A stretch of 64,000 bases of DNA from RGIG990 sp045589455 (GCA_045589455.1 JAZNPC010000066.1:1-64000); one strand, 5' to 3'; counted from the first letter of the stretch, positions 1 through 9,409 are shown. Notes: generated from the letters alone by a model not told the origin. Translations and numbers: made by a program.

Positions 1-41
1 TCAAAAATAACACCAACAAATTTTACAATTTATCATAAAAA

Positions 42-72
42 CGCAGAAAATATATCTGCGGTAGAGTTTTTT
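42..72 (+). terminator. Rho-independent terminator of an off-window gene
   Basis: The 6-bp stem CGCAGA (42-47) pairs with TCTGCG (55-60) around an AT loop and is followed by a run of six T at 67-72. It would end a plus-strand transcript entering from the left edge. No coding sequence of that gene is visible here. Confidence 0.5.
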
Positions 73-122
73 GTCTAAAAATCAAATTTGCCTCTTTTTT
101 TGCTTGACAGGAATACATACTT

Positions 123-241
123 GTCCATCCGTGTTCTTGAACTTCGCACTTTTAGCCACCACACAAGCAACCCCAGCCCCCATTCGTGTCCATCCGTGTT
201 CTTGAAAAACACACATCCGTGTGTCCGTGTCCATCCGTGTT
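123..241. repeat. Imperfect 'GTCCATCCGTGTTC' repeats
   Basis: The 19-mer GTCCATCCGTGTTCTTGAA occurs at 123-141 and again exactly at 188-206. A shorter copy, GTCCATCCGTGTT, lies at 229-241, and shorter echoes (ATCCGTGTGTCCGTGT) fill 215-230. The copies are in direct orientation, with 46 bases between the first two. The small reading frames crossing this region have no recognisable protein content, so I read it as a non-coding repeat tract. Confidence 0.75.
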
Positions 242-395
242 TGGTGATTGTTTGCCTAAATTTGACACATCATTGCCAAATTTAGGTGTTTTTGTTTGCT
301 TCTTATATATATGGTATGGTAATATACCTATATAAATCGGAAAGCGGTTATTCAATTTTATTGTATACAATTAACAAATACTCATGAGGAAAATT

Positions 396-3300
396 ATGAA
401 AAATAAACTTAAAGGTTTATTTGCTATTGCTATTGCTGTAGTTTCAACCGTAGCTTTGCAAGCAACAACTTATATTCCTGGACTTGCTCAAGCACAGTTT
501 TCAGGAAGCAGTAACGTTAATCTAAATAACGATATCTTGTCTGCAGATAATTTGACCTATGCAGCAGGTCCTATCATGGCGAATACATCTAACACCGCTT
601 ATGATTGGCTAGGTAATGGATGGTCATGGGGTAATAACCGTGATTTTGGTTATGTTGGTCAAATGTATATGGAGAAGGATGTTACATATACATTCGCAAA
701 GTCGATTGATGACTGGACATATATCAAAATTGAAGATACTGTAATCATCCAAAATACCGCATATCAAAACCTAACAATGGGCTCATACACTCCTACAGAG
801 ACAGGCTGGTATGATATTGAAATCCGCATGGGTAATGGTGGCGGAGGTGCTGGTCTAGCAAATGGAGCTAAGGTTGGTATTGCATACAATACAGTTGGTA
901 ATACATCAGGAGATGATTTTAAGACTCTTTCTAATGGCTGGACAGCTCTTCTAGACTCAGGTGATGCCTCACTATTGCGTTTCCCATATACAGAGGATAG
1001 CTATATTGTAGAGCCAAATATCTCTGTCGATGGTGATGACCTAGATTTTTCAATTACATTAACAAATATCCCTGCAGAGGGTGGCTCAGTGTCTGTTGTT
1101 TATGGTTCTATAAATGGCAATGACCAAATTCAAAGATGGGAAAATGTTGTTACTTATGAGGTAACAGAGAATGGTACCATCTCTGGCACAATTGAAGGAG
1201 CAGCAGCATCAGCAGCATTTGTGGCTATGCGTGCAATGGGTAACCAAAATACAACAACAAATCCTTGGGTGCAATGGACAACACCAGCTTCCTTAAAATC
1301 AGAGGATCCATGCTTTGAGCTTGTTTCATCAGTTGTTAGCTATGGATACCTATCTTATAATGTGAATGTGCTAGGTATCGGTGCTGATGCAGAAAGTGTT
1401 AGTGTAAAATTTGAGCTTTCAACTACAGAGGATTTTTCTGAAATCTTCTTTGAAAAGGATTTAGCGGTTTCTGGCTTTGGTAGTGAGTCAGTTGTTGTTG
1501 AGAATTTAACACCTTCTACAGTTTATTATGCTCGCGCAGTGGGCTCTAATAATCTAGGTGTAGAGAGCGTCTCAAATGTAGTTGGACCAATAACAACTCT
1601 TACTATTACACCAGTAGAATTAGGTGCTGAAATTCAGGAATTGGGTTGGGATACAATTAGTGTTTATTGCCCAATAACCACCTTTGGTGATGGCTCTGAG
1701 GATGTAACACTATACATTGAGGCATCTACTGATGCAAGCTTCTCAGAGGGTGCAACGCTTGTTTCTGAGCCATTTGTTGTTACAGGTGATGCTCCAACAT
1801 CAAGCATCGTTTCTATTTCAGGACTTTCTGGTGCAACACCATACTTTCTTCGTGTTCGTGCAATCAATTCATGGGAGCTAGTAACACTTTCTGAGGTTAT
1901 TGAAACTTCAACAATTTCATTCCCATTTGAATCTACCGATTTGAATGCAGTCTATAGTGGTAGTTCTGTTACTGTTTCCTCAACAATGATTTCTATTGTT
2001 GATGGTTGCACAGTAAGCGCTGTCATTTATGATGGAGCAACAGTGGTTGCAACCTTTGATTCTCTCACAATGGATGCCCCAGAAATCAGCGCAACTATTT
2101 CATTAAATAATGGAAATACTCATAATTTGAAGCTTGAAATTACTGGAGTCATTGGTGGTTCAAGATTTACAAAAGTTTTGACACAAGCAGTTGCTAATGG
2201 AAATTCATCAAGCTATGATTTTGCTGATCCATCAGCAGTTTATAAGAAGGTCTTCCAGCTTGGAGATACAGCTTCCTTTTTGCCAATTTTGGGAGGAACA
2301 TATTTAGTTAATGGTGATGGCGTTGCTCAAATAGGAGCAGATGGTATGTCATTTACCACAGTTAATCCAGGTATATCATTCCTTGAGGTACGTGATCCAT
2401 ATAATGGAGTAACAAATCGTTATGACTTCTTTGTTGCACCAAGAGTAGTAGATACAGCTGATATCTTTATGCTTGAAGTAAATGGTACTGTTCAATGGCA
2501 GAATGCAGCATGGACAAAGCTAACCTCAAACACAGAGCGCACATATCCAAATGCTTCTGATGATATTGCTATTATCTACTACAATGGTGCTTGGGCACGT
2601 GTTGAAATTCCTGCTGAGGGCATAACAGTTGGCTCAATCATTATCCGCAATGGTGGCAACTGGAATGCTATCGCTGGTGTAGATAATGCAAATGCTGTTC
2701 TAACACTTGATAGAACAGATGGTGAGCGCCCATTCGTCTTGATTGACAATCCACAAGGTGGTGGCCAATATGCATTTGGTTCAGGCAATGGTGCAAAAGC
2801 AGCTAAGCAGCTTAAGGTGAAGAATGATGATGAGGGCTGGGATTTTGTCTTTGGTGCTCCTCACACACTTGATAGCCCATACTTCAACAATATCAATAAT
2901 ACAATTCACGTATATGTTGAAGGCTTATACTTGTATATCCCAAAAGGCCAGACCTTTAGAATTATTGATAGATCTCAATTCCGCTATGGTGGCGACCCTT
3001 CTCGCTACTCATTTAGATTTGAGTTTGGTAGCACAAGTACCACAACCTATAGTCGTTTTGAGACATGTGGTTTTGGTGTAGAGGGCGAAGGAACAATTGA
3101 AATTATCGCTCCTGGAGATGCTTTTACATATAGCTTGCGTTATACAGATTTCGCAGGTACTGTTAAGTACAATGGCTGGAATCGCTACTTTTCTTCAAGC
3201 TATTTTGTTGATCCAAATGCTGTAATTCCATTCTCTCCTAATGTTGCTTATGAGGTAAATGGAGGTGTAAGTAAGGCAGATGATCTTTGCGATGCAGATT

Positions 3301-4775
3301 TGAGTACTTCCTCTATAAATCGTTCTTCATTTGTGTTGTTGAATGCTAATATCACAACAGGAATTCCTTTATATGAAAATCCACCAGAAAATTTCTTGGC
3401 ATGTAAATATTTCCGTTTGAATGGTGGTTGGTTGCGTTTGCCTAAGCAAGATACAAATCTAGGAGTTCGTGAACCTTATGTAATGCGTTTAGACGATTTC
3501 CGTCTTCGTGGCCAGGGCTACATTGCAAAGCCAGCTAACTTCGATGCAACACGAAACTACTTTAGTGATTTAGAAATTACAAAGTTTACTCGTGAGACAC
3601 CTTATGATTCCTTTATGGTTAATGGTGCAAATGTAAATAACCGCATAGACTTCTCTAGATATGGAGTTTACATCATTCCTGATTTAGAGAATTATCTTGT
3701 AGGAACACCAGATGAAGAATCTGAAGATACTGGCGTATACCAAATTATCCCTTGGATGGTATTGGGTGAAAATGATAATGGTGGTAATGGCAATGATATT
3801 CATGGTTTAGATGTATGGGTATGGCAGCTACGCTTTGCTACTGTTACAAATGGTGTTGTCGCTCGTTGTACAAATAATGCTACAGATATTTATAATGCAG
3901 TAGAGGATGCAAATGTTGTTAGAGCAGGAGTCAGTTTCTCATTATCAAAGGATGTAACAGTTAATTCACTTGTTATTGAAGCTACAGGTGATTGTAAGCT
4001 AAATGGCTATACACTTACTATCAAGAGTGGTGCTTTGGCATTTACAAGAGCAGATAATGATGTTCGTGTTGATGTAAGAGACGCCTCTAAGACAGCCGGT
4101 ACAATTGTGCTTGGTGATGAATCTTTGCCTGGTTATATCCATGCAACCTGCTTCAAGTCTCCAAGTCAGGGTCAGCACTCACTTTGGGCAAGCATTGTTG
4201 CTCCAGGTGGTCTTGTAAAGTGCTTGCCAGGTCGTCTATTTATCTTTGGTGACCAGACAGGCGTTGAGGACACGCTAGTTGTAAATGGTGGTAACCTATG
4301 GTTGGGTTATCCATCATGGGGTGTATGGGCAAATGCAAGTGCTTATGATTGGCAAACAATTGGTAACAAGATGGGCTCATATCCAATTGGTTGTACAATG
4401 ACAAGTGTTTCCGACTTTATAGTTCGTGCTGGTGCAGTTTTGGGCTTGGCTCGTGAAGGCACCAAGCTATGGACAGATGAGGGCACACAATCTGAAGAGA
4501 TTTATCCTCTAATCAGTGGCTCTGCAGCAATTACACTTGAGGATGCAGGTGATGCACCAGCAAGAGTTGCTCTAGGTACAACCTATGATGCTACAGCACC
4601 AGGTACATTTACCTGTGGTAAGCTATACATCAACGATGAGTCAATGCCTCGTGGTACATGGGGCTCAAGTGAAAGCTCTGCAGAGTTCGTTGATGACTTC
4701 CACTTCTATGGTCCAGGTGTATTGGAAGTAAAGCGTGATGATTTGTGCAGTGCAACAATGATCTTTGTAAAATAG
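396..4775 (+). CDS. Giant secreted adhesin-like surface protein
   Basis: This encodes a roughly 1,459-residue exported protein of unknown ligand. I chose ATG 396 over ATG 384 because GAGGAAAA (387-393) then sits as a ribosome-binding site. The signal peptide is MKNKLKGLFAIAIAVVSTVA followed by LQA. An N-terminal part (about 45-185) resembles a PA14-like beta domain, with a YTFAKSIDDWTYIKI stretch. Two fibronectin-III-like repeats follow (about 305-400 and 405-505), each ending in a TPYFLRVRA-type strand. The rest is beta-rich and low in cysteine. The last 40 residues (RGTWGSSES, then FYGPGVLEV) match the end of autotransporter-repeat or PEP-type surface proteins of the PVC group. The final residues SATMIFVK resemble the end of the leucine-rich-repeat protein at 28789-31134. 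Export and surface location are inferred; the function is unknown. Confidence 0.85.
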   Translation: MKNKLKGLFAIAIAVVSTVALQATTYIPGLAQAQFSGSSNVNLNNDILSADNLTYAAGPIMANTSNTAYDWLGNGWSWGNNRDFGYVGQMYMEKDVTYTFAKSIDDWTYIKIEDTVIIQNTAYQNLTMGSYTPTETGWYDIEIRMGNGGGGAGLANGAKVGIAYNTVGNTSGDDFKTLSNGWTALLDSGDASLLRFPYTEDSYIVEPNISVDGDDLDFSITLTNIPAEGGSVSVVYGSINGNDQIQRWENVVTYEVTENGTISGTIEGAAASAAFVAMRAMGNQNTTTNPWVQWTTPASLKSEDPCFELVSSVVSYGYLSYNVNVLGIGADAESVSVKFELSTTEDFSEIFFEKDLAVSGFGSESVVVENLTPSTVYYARAVGSNNLGVESVSNVVGPITTLTITPVELGAEIQELGWDTISVYCPITTFGDGSEDVTLYIEASTDASFSEGATLVSEPFVVTGDAPTSSIVSISGLSGATPYFLRVRAINSWELVTLSEVIETSTISFPFESTDLNAVYSGSSVTVSSTMISIVDGCTVSAVIYDGATVVATFDSLTMDAPEISATISLNNGNTHNLKLEITGVIGGSRFTKVLTQAVANGNSSSYDFADPSAVYKKVFQLGDTASFLPILGGTYLVNGDGVAQIGADGMSFTTVNPGISFLEVRDPYNGVTNRYDFFVAPRVVDTADIFMLEVNGTVQWQNAAWTKLTSNTERTYPNASDDIAIIYYNGAWARVEIPAEGITVGSIIIRNGGNWNAIAGVDNANAVLTLDRTDGERPFVLIDNPQGGGQYAFGSGNGAKAAKQLKVKNDDEGWDFVFGAPHTLDSPYFNNINNTIHVYVEGLYLYIPKGQTFRIIDRSQFRYGGDPSRYSFRFEFGSTSTTTYSRFETCGFGVEGEGTIEIIAPGDAFTYSLRYTDFAGTVKYNGWNRYFSSSYFVDPNAVIPFSPNVAYEVNGGVSKADDLCDADLSTSSINRSSFVLLNANITTGIPLYENPPENFLACKYFRLNGGWLRLPKQDTNLGVREPYVMRLDDFRLRGQGYIAKPANFDATRNYFSDLEITKFTRETPYDSFMVNGANVNNRIDFSRYGVYIIPDLENYLVGTPDEESEDTGVYQIIPWMVLGENDNGGNGNDIHGLDVWVWQLRFATVTNGVVARCTNNATDIYNAVEDANVVRAGVSFSLSKDVTVNSLVIEATGDCKLNGYTLTIKSGALAFTRADNDVRVDVRDASKTAGTIVLGDESLPGYIHATCFKSPSQGQHSLWASIVAPGGLVKCLPGRLFIFGDQTGVEDTLVVNGGNLWLGYPSWGVWANASAYDWQTIGNKMGSYPIGCTMTSVSDFIVRAGAVLGLAREGTKLWTDEGTQSEEIYPLISGSAAITLEDAGDAPARVALGTTYDATAPGTFTCGKLYINDESMPRGTWGSSESSAEFVDDFHFYGPGVLEVKRDDLCSATMIFVK

Positions 4776-4797
4776 CATTATTTTAAATAAACAATCT

Positions 4798-4833
4798 AAA
4801 AGGAGTGATGTCGATGCCGTCACTCCTTTTTTT
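4798..4833 (+). terminator. Terminator after the giant secreted gene
   Basis: A strong stem AAAGGAGTGA / TCACTCCTTT, extended by a G-C and a G-U pair, encloses a short loop and runs directly into a T tract. It lies 23 bases after the stop codon. Confidence 0.85.
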
Positions 4834-4965
4834 ATGCCTAAAGTATTCACACTCATCTAAATTTATAAATCTTTGCAAGTGTTATCTTACTTTTATCTAA
4901 GATATGGTTGTTATTGAGGGCTGTTGATTGTTGTTGTTTGCCCATCTTCGTAGGACTCTTTTTGA

Positions 4966-4994
4966 TTGACTTTATAGCCCATTTATAGCAAAAT
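4966..4994 (+). promoter_or_regulatory. Probable promoter of the TPR gene
   Basis: TTGACT (4966-4971) and CAAAAT (4989-4994) are separated by 17 bases, about 65 bases before the start codon at 5060. The decamer GCAAAATATT at the -10 element recurs at the promoter proposed for the gene at 58022. Confidence 0.4.
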
Positions 4995-5059
4995 ATTTGA
5001 GTAAAGATTTTGCATTAAGATAATACTCATCTGAAGTTAACTTTTTTAAGGAAAATATT

Positions 5060-6508
5060 ATGAGTCTTACAGATAATTCACAAGTAACAGAAGCAAATGT
5101 AGTAAATATTCCTGTGAAGGTAAAACAGCAGCATACAAAGGCTGTTACAGCGATGGAGCGTGGTAATTTTGAGGCTGCTGTTGCTTTGTTTTTCTATTGT
5201 ATACAGCAATGTCCAGATTTTACCGCTGCACGTCGTAATTTGCGATTGGCTGAAATTGCTTTGTTTAAACAGAAGAATCCAGGTAATAAAGCTGCATCAG
5301 CGCACCAAATGGCAACACTAGGTGCTGTTTTTACACAAATGAAGATTTCTGGCTTGCTTAAGAAAAATAAAACAGATGAGGCAATGGCCATTGTTGAGGA
5401 TTTGCTCAAGAAAGACCCTCTTAATGTTGGTTTCCTTAAAACATATGTTAAGGTTGCAACAGCTGCAAATCAAGGTGATATGGCAGTTATGACACTTGAG
5501 TTAGTTAAAGAGCACATTGATGTTAAGCAGGTTGGTTCAATCGTTGAAATGCTAGGTCGTCTTCTTTTTGAGTTGAAACGCTACAAAGAGGCAAGTCCAT
5601 ATATAGAGCAAGCCGCTCGCTTAAAACCAAGTGATTCTGAGCTTATGAAAATGTCGAAGGACTGCGCAACACTTGCAACAATTAACAAGGGTTGGGATGC
5701 TTCTGAAAAAGATAAGAATTGGCGTACTGCTCTTGGCAATAAAGACGAAGCCGTTAAGCTTGAACAGCAAAATAAGATGGTTAAGACAGCAGATGACGCT
5801 GATGCTCTTATTGCCGAAACAATTCAGAAGCTTGAGGCAGAACCTCGTAATATGAATTACTATTTTGCTTTGTCAAATCTATATTCACAACAGAAGCGTT
5901 ATGACGAGGCTCTTGATGTTTTGGATAAGGCCCGTGAATTTGCTCCTGCAGATCCTGAGCTTGATCGTCGTGCAGCAGCTCTTACAATTGAAAAGTTTAA
6001 CTTTGAGATTGCTCAGCTTGAGGCTGCAGGAGATGCACAGGGTGTCGCAGATAAAACAACTGAGCGCGATCAATTTGAGTTTGATGATATTTCTGCACGT
6101 GTAGGCCGTTATCCAAACGATTATCATTTGCGTTATGAGTTAGGTATGCAATATCATAAGCATGGCTATTACGATGAAGCAATTGGTCAATTGCAGCTTG
6201 CAATTAAGAGCCCTAAGGATAAGGTTTCAGCATTGTATCACCTTGGTCTTTGCTTCCGTCATAAGGGCTTGCTTGATATGGCAGTAAGTCAGCTAGAGCA
6301 GGCAATTGAATTGCTCCCTTCTATGAATGAAGAAAAGATGAATATCTACTACCTCATGGGTGAAATTAGTGAGGAAGAGGGTAATATCGATGAAGCAGCG
6401 AAATACTTTAAGGAAATTTATCGTGTAGATGTTCGTTTCCGTGATATTTCAACTCGTATTGATCAAATTTATGCGGCTCAAAGAGCTGCTAAGGAAAAGG
6501 CTAATTAG
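5060..6508 (+). CDS. Cytoplasmic tetratricopeptide-repeat protein
   Basis: This 482-residue protein has no signal peptide or membrane segment and is mostly alpha-helical TPR units, clearest at residues 25-65 (GNFEAAVALFFYC), 170-200 and 265-300 (QQKRYDEALDVLDKA). More follow at 350-450 (HGYYDEAIGQLQLA and EGNIDEAAKYFKE). TPR arrays are protein-docking scaffolds, so it probably assembles or tethers other proteins; no enzymatic domain is visible. AAGGAAAA sits ahead of ATG 5060. The stop codon is two bases before the next gene, a LysM lipoprotein, so the two are probably co-transcribed and may act in the same envelope process. The partner is unknown. Confidence 0.85.
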   Translation: MSLTDNSQVTEANVVNIPVKVKQQHTKAVTAMERGNFEAAVALFFYCIQQCPDFTAARRNLRLAEIALFKQKNPGNKAASAHQMATLGAVFTQMKISGLLKKNKTDEAMAIVEDLLKKDPLNVGFLKTYVKVATAANQGDMAVMTLELVKEHIDVKQVGSIVEMLGRLLFELKRYKEASPYIEQAARLKPSDSELMKMSKDCATLATINKGWDASEKDKNWRTALGNKDEAVKLEQQNKMVKTADDADALIAETIQKLEAEPRNMNYYFALSNLYSQQKRYDEALDVLDKAREFAPADPELDRRAAALTIEKFNFEIAQLEAAGDAQGVADKTTERDQFEFDDISARVGRYPNDYHLRYELGMQYHKHGYYDEAIGQLQLAIKSPKDKVSALYHLGLCFRHKGLLDMAVSQLEQAIELLPSMNEEKMNIYYLMGEISEEEGNIDEAAKYFKEIYRVDVRFRDISTRIDQIYAAQRAAKEKAN

Positions 6509-6510
6509 TA

Positions 6511-7170
6511 ATGGGTTTTCACATGCGACTACTATTTTTTGTAACAGCCGTTTCAGTTTTTGCTACAGGATGTGTTACAGATGGAACATTTTTTGGTCAA
6601 AGTAAGCAGAGACAACAGCAGCAACAATTAGAGCAACGTAAGCAGCAGGTTGCTGAGATAAATCGTGATAATAGAATTACTGATTTAGAGAGCAGTCTAG
6701 TTGTTTTACGTTCAGAAATTGATTCAATTAACTCTGCAATTGCTATTCAAAATCAGCGACTAGCAGATATAGAGGCTAGCCTTGCACGTGAGAGTGATAC
6801 TCATGTAAGTGATGTTGAAGCAATCAATAGTGAATTAGCTGCTATCCGTGCTGCTCAAACAAAAATTTCTGCCAGTGTGGATGCTATTCCTCAAAATTTC
6901 ACTAAGCTTCTTTCTGAGCAAGAAAGTCAAATCATGGCTCAGGTTGACGGGAAAATTGCTTCAGTTAGACGTTCTAGCTCTAGCTCTAGTTCTACTTCAG
7001 CAGTAAACTATAATGGTCCATGTTATGAGCACATTGTAGAGGCTGGTCAAACTCTTTCTGAAATAGCTCAGGCATATAAAGTTTCACAAAAAGAAATTAT
7101 GGAAGTGAATAACATAAGGGACCCTTCACTTATTCGTATTGGTCAAAAGCTTTATATTCCTAAGCATTAA
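6511..7170 (+). CDS. LysM lipoprotein with coiled coil
   Basis: The 219-residue product starts with a lipoprotein signal, MRLLFFVTAVSVFATGC, whose lipobox ends at the cysteine. Translation may begin at ATG 6511 or at 6523; the second gives the more typical signal. A glutamine-rich coiled coil spans about 35-140, a serine-rich linker about 150-165, and a C-terminal LysM domain about 170-219 (EHIVEAGQTLSEIA to IGQKLYIPKH). LysM binds peptidoglycan N-acetylglucosamine, so this protein probably bridges a lipid anchor to the cell wall. It has the same plan as the lipoprotein at 33389-34162 but lacks its TPR part. It is coupled to the TPR gene upstream by a two-base gap. Confidence 0.85.
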   Translation: MGFHMRLLFFVTAVSVFATGCVTDGTFFGQSKQRQQQQQLEQRKQQVAEINRDNRITDLESSLVVLRSEIDSINSAIAIQNQRLADIEASLARESDTHVSDVEAINSELAAIRAAQTKISASVDAIPQNFTKLLSEQESQIMAQVDGKIASVRRSSSSSSSTSAVNYNGPCYEHIVEAGQTLSEIAQAYKVSQKEIMEVNNIRDPSLIRIGQKLYIPKH

Positions 7171-7210
7171 TTTTACGATTTTTTATAAAACTTTTACAAA
7201 AGGAGAAACA

Positions 7211-8068
7211 ATGAGTGTTCCATTCAATATTGATTTAAACGGTAAGGTTGCTGCAGTTACAGGTGGTGGCGGTATTCTTTGCAGCTGCATGGCAAAGGCT
7301 CTTGCAGAGTGCGGTGCTAAGGTTGCAATTCTTGATTTGCGTTTAGATGCTGCAGAAAAGGTTGCTAATGAAATTACTGCAGCAGGCTTTGTTGCTAAGG
7401 GCTATGCATGTAATGTTCTTGAGAAGCCAAGCCTAGAAGCAGTTAATGCAGCAATCGAGGCTGATTTTGGCGCAATTGACATTCTCGTAAATGGCGCTGG
7501 CGGCAATCATCCAAAAGGAACAACCTCAAATGAGTTTATGACTCCTGAGGATTTAGAAGCAGTTAAAGAAGGCTTCACAACATTCTATGAGCTAGATCCA
7601 TCTGGCGTTCAGTTTGTGTTCAATTTGAACTTTATCGGCACACTTCTTCCAACACAAGTCTTCTCAAAGGCTATGGCAAAGAAGGGAGAGGGTACAATCA
7701 TCAATATTTCATCAATGAATGCATTTACTCCACTAACAAAGATTCCTGCATACAGCGCAGCAAAGGCAGCAGTAAGCAACTTTACTCAGTGGCTAGCAGT
7801 TCATATGGCAAAGGTTGGTATTCGTGTTAATGCTATCGCACCTGGCTTCTTCCTAACAGATCAGAACCGCACACTTCTAACAAATCCAGATGGAAGCCTA
7901 ACACCACGTGCAAATAAGATTATCACAAACACACCTATGGGTAAATTTGGTGTTCCAGAGGATTTGACCGGCGCATTGCTATGGTTGGCAGATGCAAAGG
8001 GTGCAGCATTCGTAACAGGTATTGTTGTTCCTGTTGACGGTGGCTTCAGCTCATATTCTGGAGTTTAA
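7211..8068 (+). CDS. SDR oxidoreductase, D-mannonate oxidoreductase-like
   Basis: A 285-residue short-chain dehydrogenase. The nucleotide-binding motif is the variant TGGGGILCSCMA (about 17-28), typical of the mannonate/fructuronate-type branch, followed by NGAGGNHP and the catalytic SS...YSAAK (Tyr/Lys). The C-terminal VPVDGGFSSYSGV is also characteristic. Homologues reduce D-fructuronate to D-mannonate with NAD(P)H in hexuronate catabolism; the exact substrate is inferred from family resemblance. The open frame extends back to 7139, but that part overlaps the LysM gene, and AGGAG (7201-7205) places the start at ATG 7211. No other uronate gene lies beside it. Confidence 0.8.
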   Translation: MSVPFNIDLNGKVAAVTGGGGILCSCMAKALAECGAKVAILDLRLDAAEKVANEITAAGFVAKGYACNVLEKPSLEAVNAAIEADFGAIDILVNGAGGNHPKGTTSNEFMTPEDLEAVKEGFTTFYELDPSGVQFVFNLNFIGTLLPTQVFSKAMAKKGEGTIINISSMNAFTPLTKIPAYSAAKAAVSNFTQWLAVHMAKVGIRVNAIAPGFFLTDQNRTLLTNPDGSLTPRANKIITNTPMGKFGVPEDLTGALLWLADAKGAAFVTGIVVPVDGGFSSYSGV

Positions 8069-8131
8069 TACATTAATCAGTTTTTCGTTTATAAAGAAAA
8101 TTTAAGTAAATTCAAGCTTAGGTAGAGCAAA

Positions 8132-9409
8132 ATGTTAGATATTAAGTTAATCAGAGAAAATACAGAGGCAGTATGCAAGGGCTTAGAGAGCCGTGGAGCA
8201 GATACTGCAGCAATCGAAAAGATTCTTGCACTTGATGTGCGCCGTCGTGAGCTACTAGCTCAGACAGAGGAGCTAAAGAGTCAGCGTAATACAGTTTCTA
8301 AGGAAATCGGCATGCGTAAAAAGGCCGGCGAGGATACAACTGAGATTCAGGCAGAGATGCGTGCAGTTGGTGAGAAGATCGCTGAGCTAGATAAGCAGTT
8401 AGCAGAGGTAGAGCAGGAGCAACGCAATCTTCTATTGTGCCTACCAAACCTACCAGCTCCAGGTGTTGTTTCTGGTGGTAAGGAAGCAAATGAGGTTGTT
8501 TCTATTTATGGTGAAAAACCAACCTTTGATTTTACACCAAAAAATCACGTTGAGCTTTGCACAGAGCTAGGTCTTATCGACTACGAGCGCGGTGTAAAGA
8601 TGGGTGGTAATGGCTTCTGGCTATACCAGGGTGATGGTGCTCGCTTAGAGTGGGCATTGCTAACATACTTTATGCAGGAGCATATCAAGGATGGCTACAC
8701 ATTTATCTTGCCTCCACACATGCTAACCTATGAGTGCGGTTTGACAGCAGGTCAGTTCCCTAAGTTTGAAGAGGATGTTTATCGCCTAACAGAAGAGGGC
8801 TTCCATTTCATGCTTCCAACAGCTGAAACAGCTCTTATCAATATGTATCGCGATGAGATTTTAAACGAGGCAGATTTGCCAAAGCGCCTATTTGCTTATA
8901 CACCATGTTACCGCCGTGAAGCAGGCACATACCGCGCAAGTGAGCGTGGTATGATTCGTGGCCACCAGTTCAATAAGGTTGAAATGTTCGGCTATACAAA
9001 GCCAGAGGACAGCGAGGCAATGCTTCAGGAGCTAATCCGCAAGGCTTGCAAGCTAGTTGAAGGTCTTGGCATTCACCACCGCCTAGCAAAGCTAGCAGCA
9101 GGCGATTGCTCTGCTTCTATGGCAACAACCTACGATGTTGAGCTATGGCTTCCAAGCATGAACGAGTACAAGGAGTGCTCATCTGTTTCAAATGCTATGG
9201 ATTATCAGGCTCGCCGTGGTAATATCCGTTTCCGCCGTGAAGCAACAAAGAAGACAGAGTTTGTTCACACACTTAATGGCTCTGGTTTGGCAACAAGCCG
9301 TCTAATGCCTGCAATTGTTGAGCAGTATCAGCAGGCAGATGGCTCAATCAAGATTCCTGATGTACTTGTTCCTCTAATGGGCGGTCAGACAGTTATCACA
9401 AAGAAGTAA
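8132..9409 (+). CDS. serS: Seryl-tRNA synthetase
   Basis: A full-length 425-residue class II aminoacyl-tRNA synthetase that charges tRNA-Ser (and tRNA-Sec where present) with serine in the cytoplasm. The N-terminal helical hairpin (about 30-105) is the tRNA-binding arm. Motif 2 is seen as CYRREAGTYRASERGMIRGHQF and motif 3 near the C-terminus as LNGSGLATSRLMPAIVE. The TAET segment that contacts the serine amino group appears as PTAETALINMY. Length and motif order are normal. A GC-rich hairpin follows at 9438-9484. The codon use is that of a highly expressed gene, with many AAG, CTA and GAG codons. Confidence 0.97.
   Translation: MLDIKLIRENTEAVCKGLESRGADTAAIEKILALDVRRRELLAQTEELKSQRNTVSKEIGMRKKAGEDTTEIQAEMRAVGEKIAELDKQLAEVEQEQRNLLLCLPNLPAPGVVSGGKEANEVVSIYGEKPTFDFTPKNHVELCTELGLIDYERGVKMGGNGFWLYQGDGARLEWALLTYFMQEHIKDGYTFILPPHMLTYECGLTAGQFPKFEEDVYRLTEEGFHFMLPTAETALINMYRDEILNEADLPKRLFAYTPCYRREAGTYRASERGMIRGHQFNKVEMFGYTKPEDSEAMLQELIRKACKLVEGLGIHHRLAKLAAGDCSASMATTYDVELWLPSMNEYKECSSVSNAMDYQARRGNIRFRREATKKTEFVHTLNGSGLATSRLMPAIVEQYQQADGSIKIPDVLVPLMGGQTVITKK

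Larger units (their letters stand above)
1..395. other. Intergenic region with repeats and hairpins
   Basis: No gene is supported in this leading stretch. It holds a terminator (42-72), the direct repeats (123-241), and a 10-bp inverted repeat CCTAAATTTG/CAAATTTAGG (255-264 and 277-286) followed by a T-rich stretch, which could be a second terminator. A weak promoter for the giant secreted gene may be TTGCTT at 296-301 with TAATAT at 320-325 (18-base spacer). Confidence 0.5.

Noticed and set aside
88..370. Short open frames over the leading repeat region
   Set aside because: They translate the direct repeats and have no ribosome-binding site.
7139..7210. N-terminal extension of the SDR gene from 7139
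   Set aside because: It overlaps the LysM gene and lies before a clear AGGAG at 7201-7205; ATG 7211 is the natural start.
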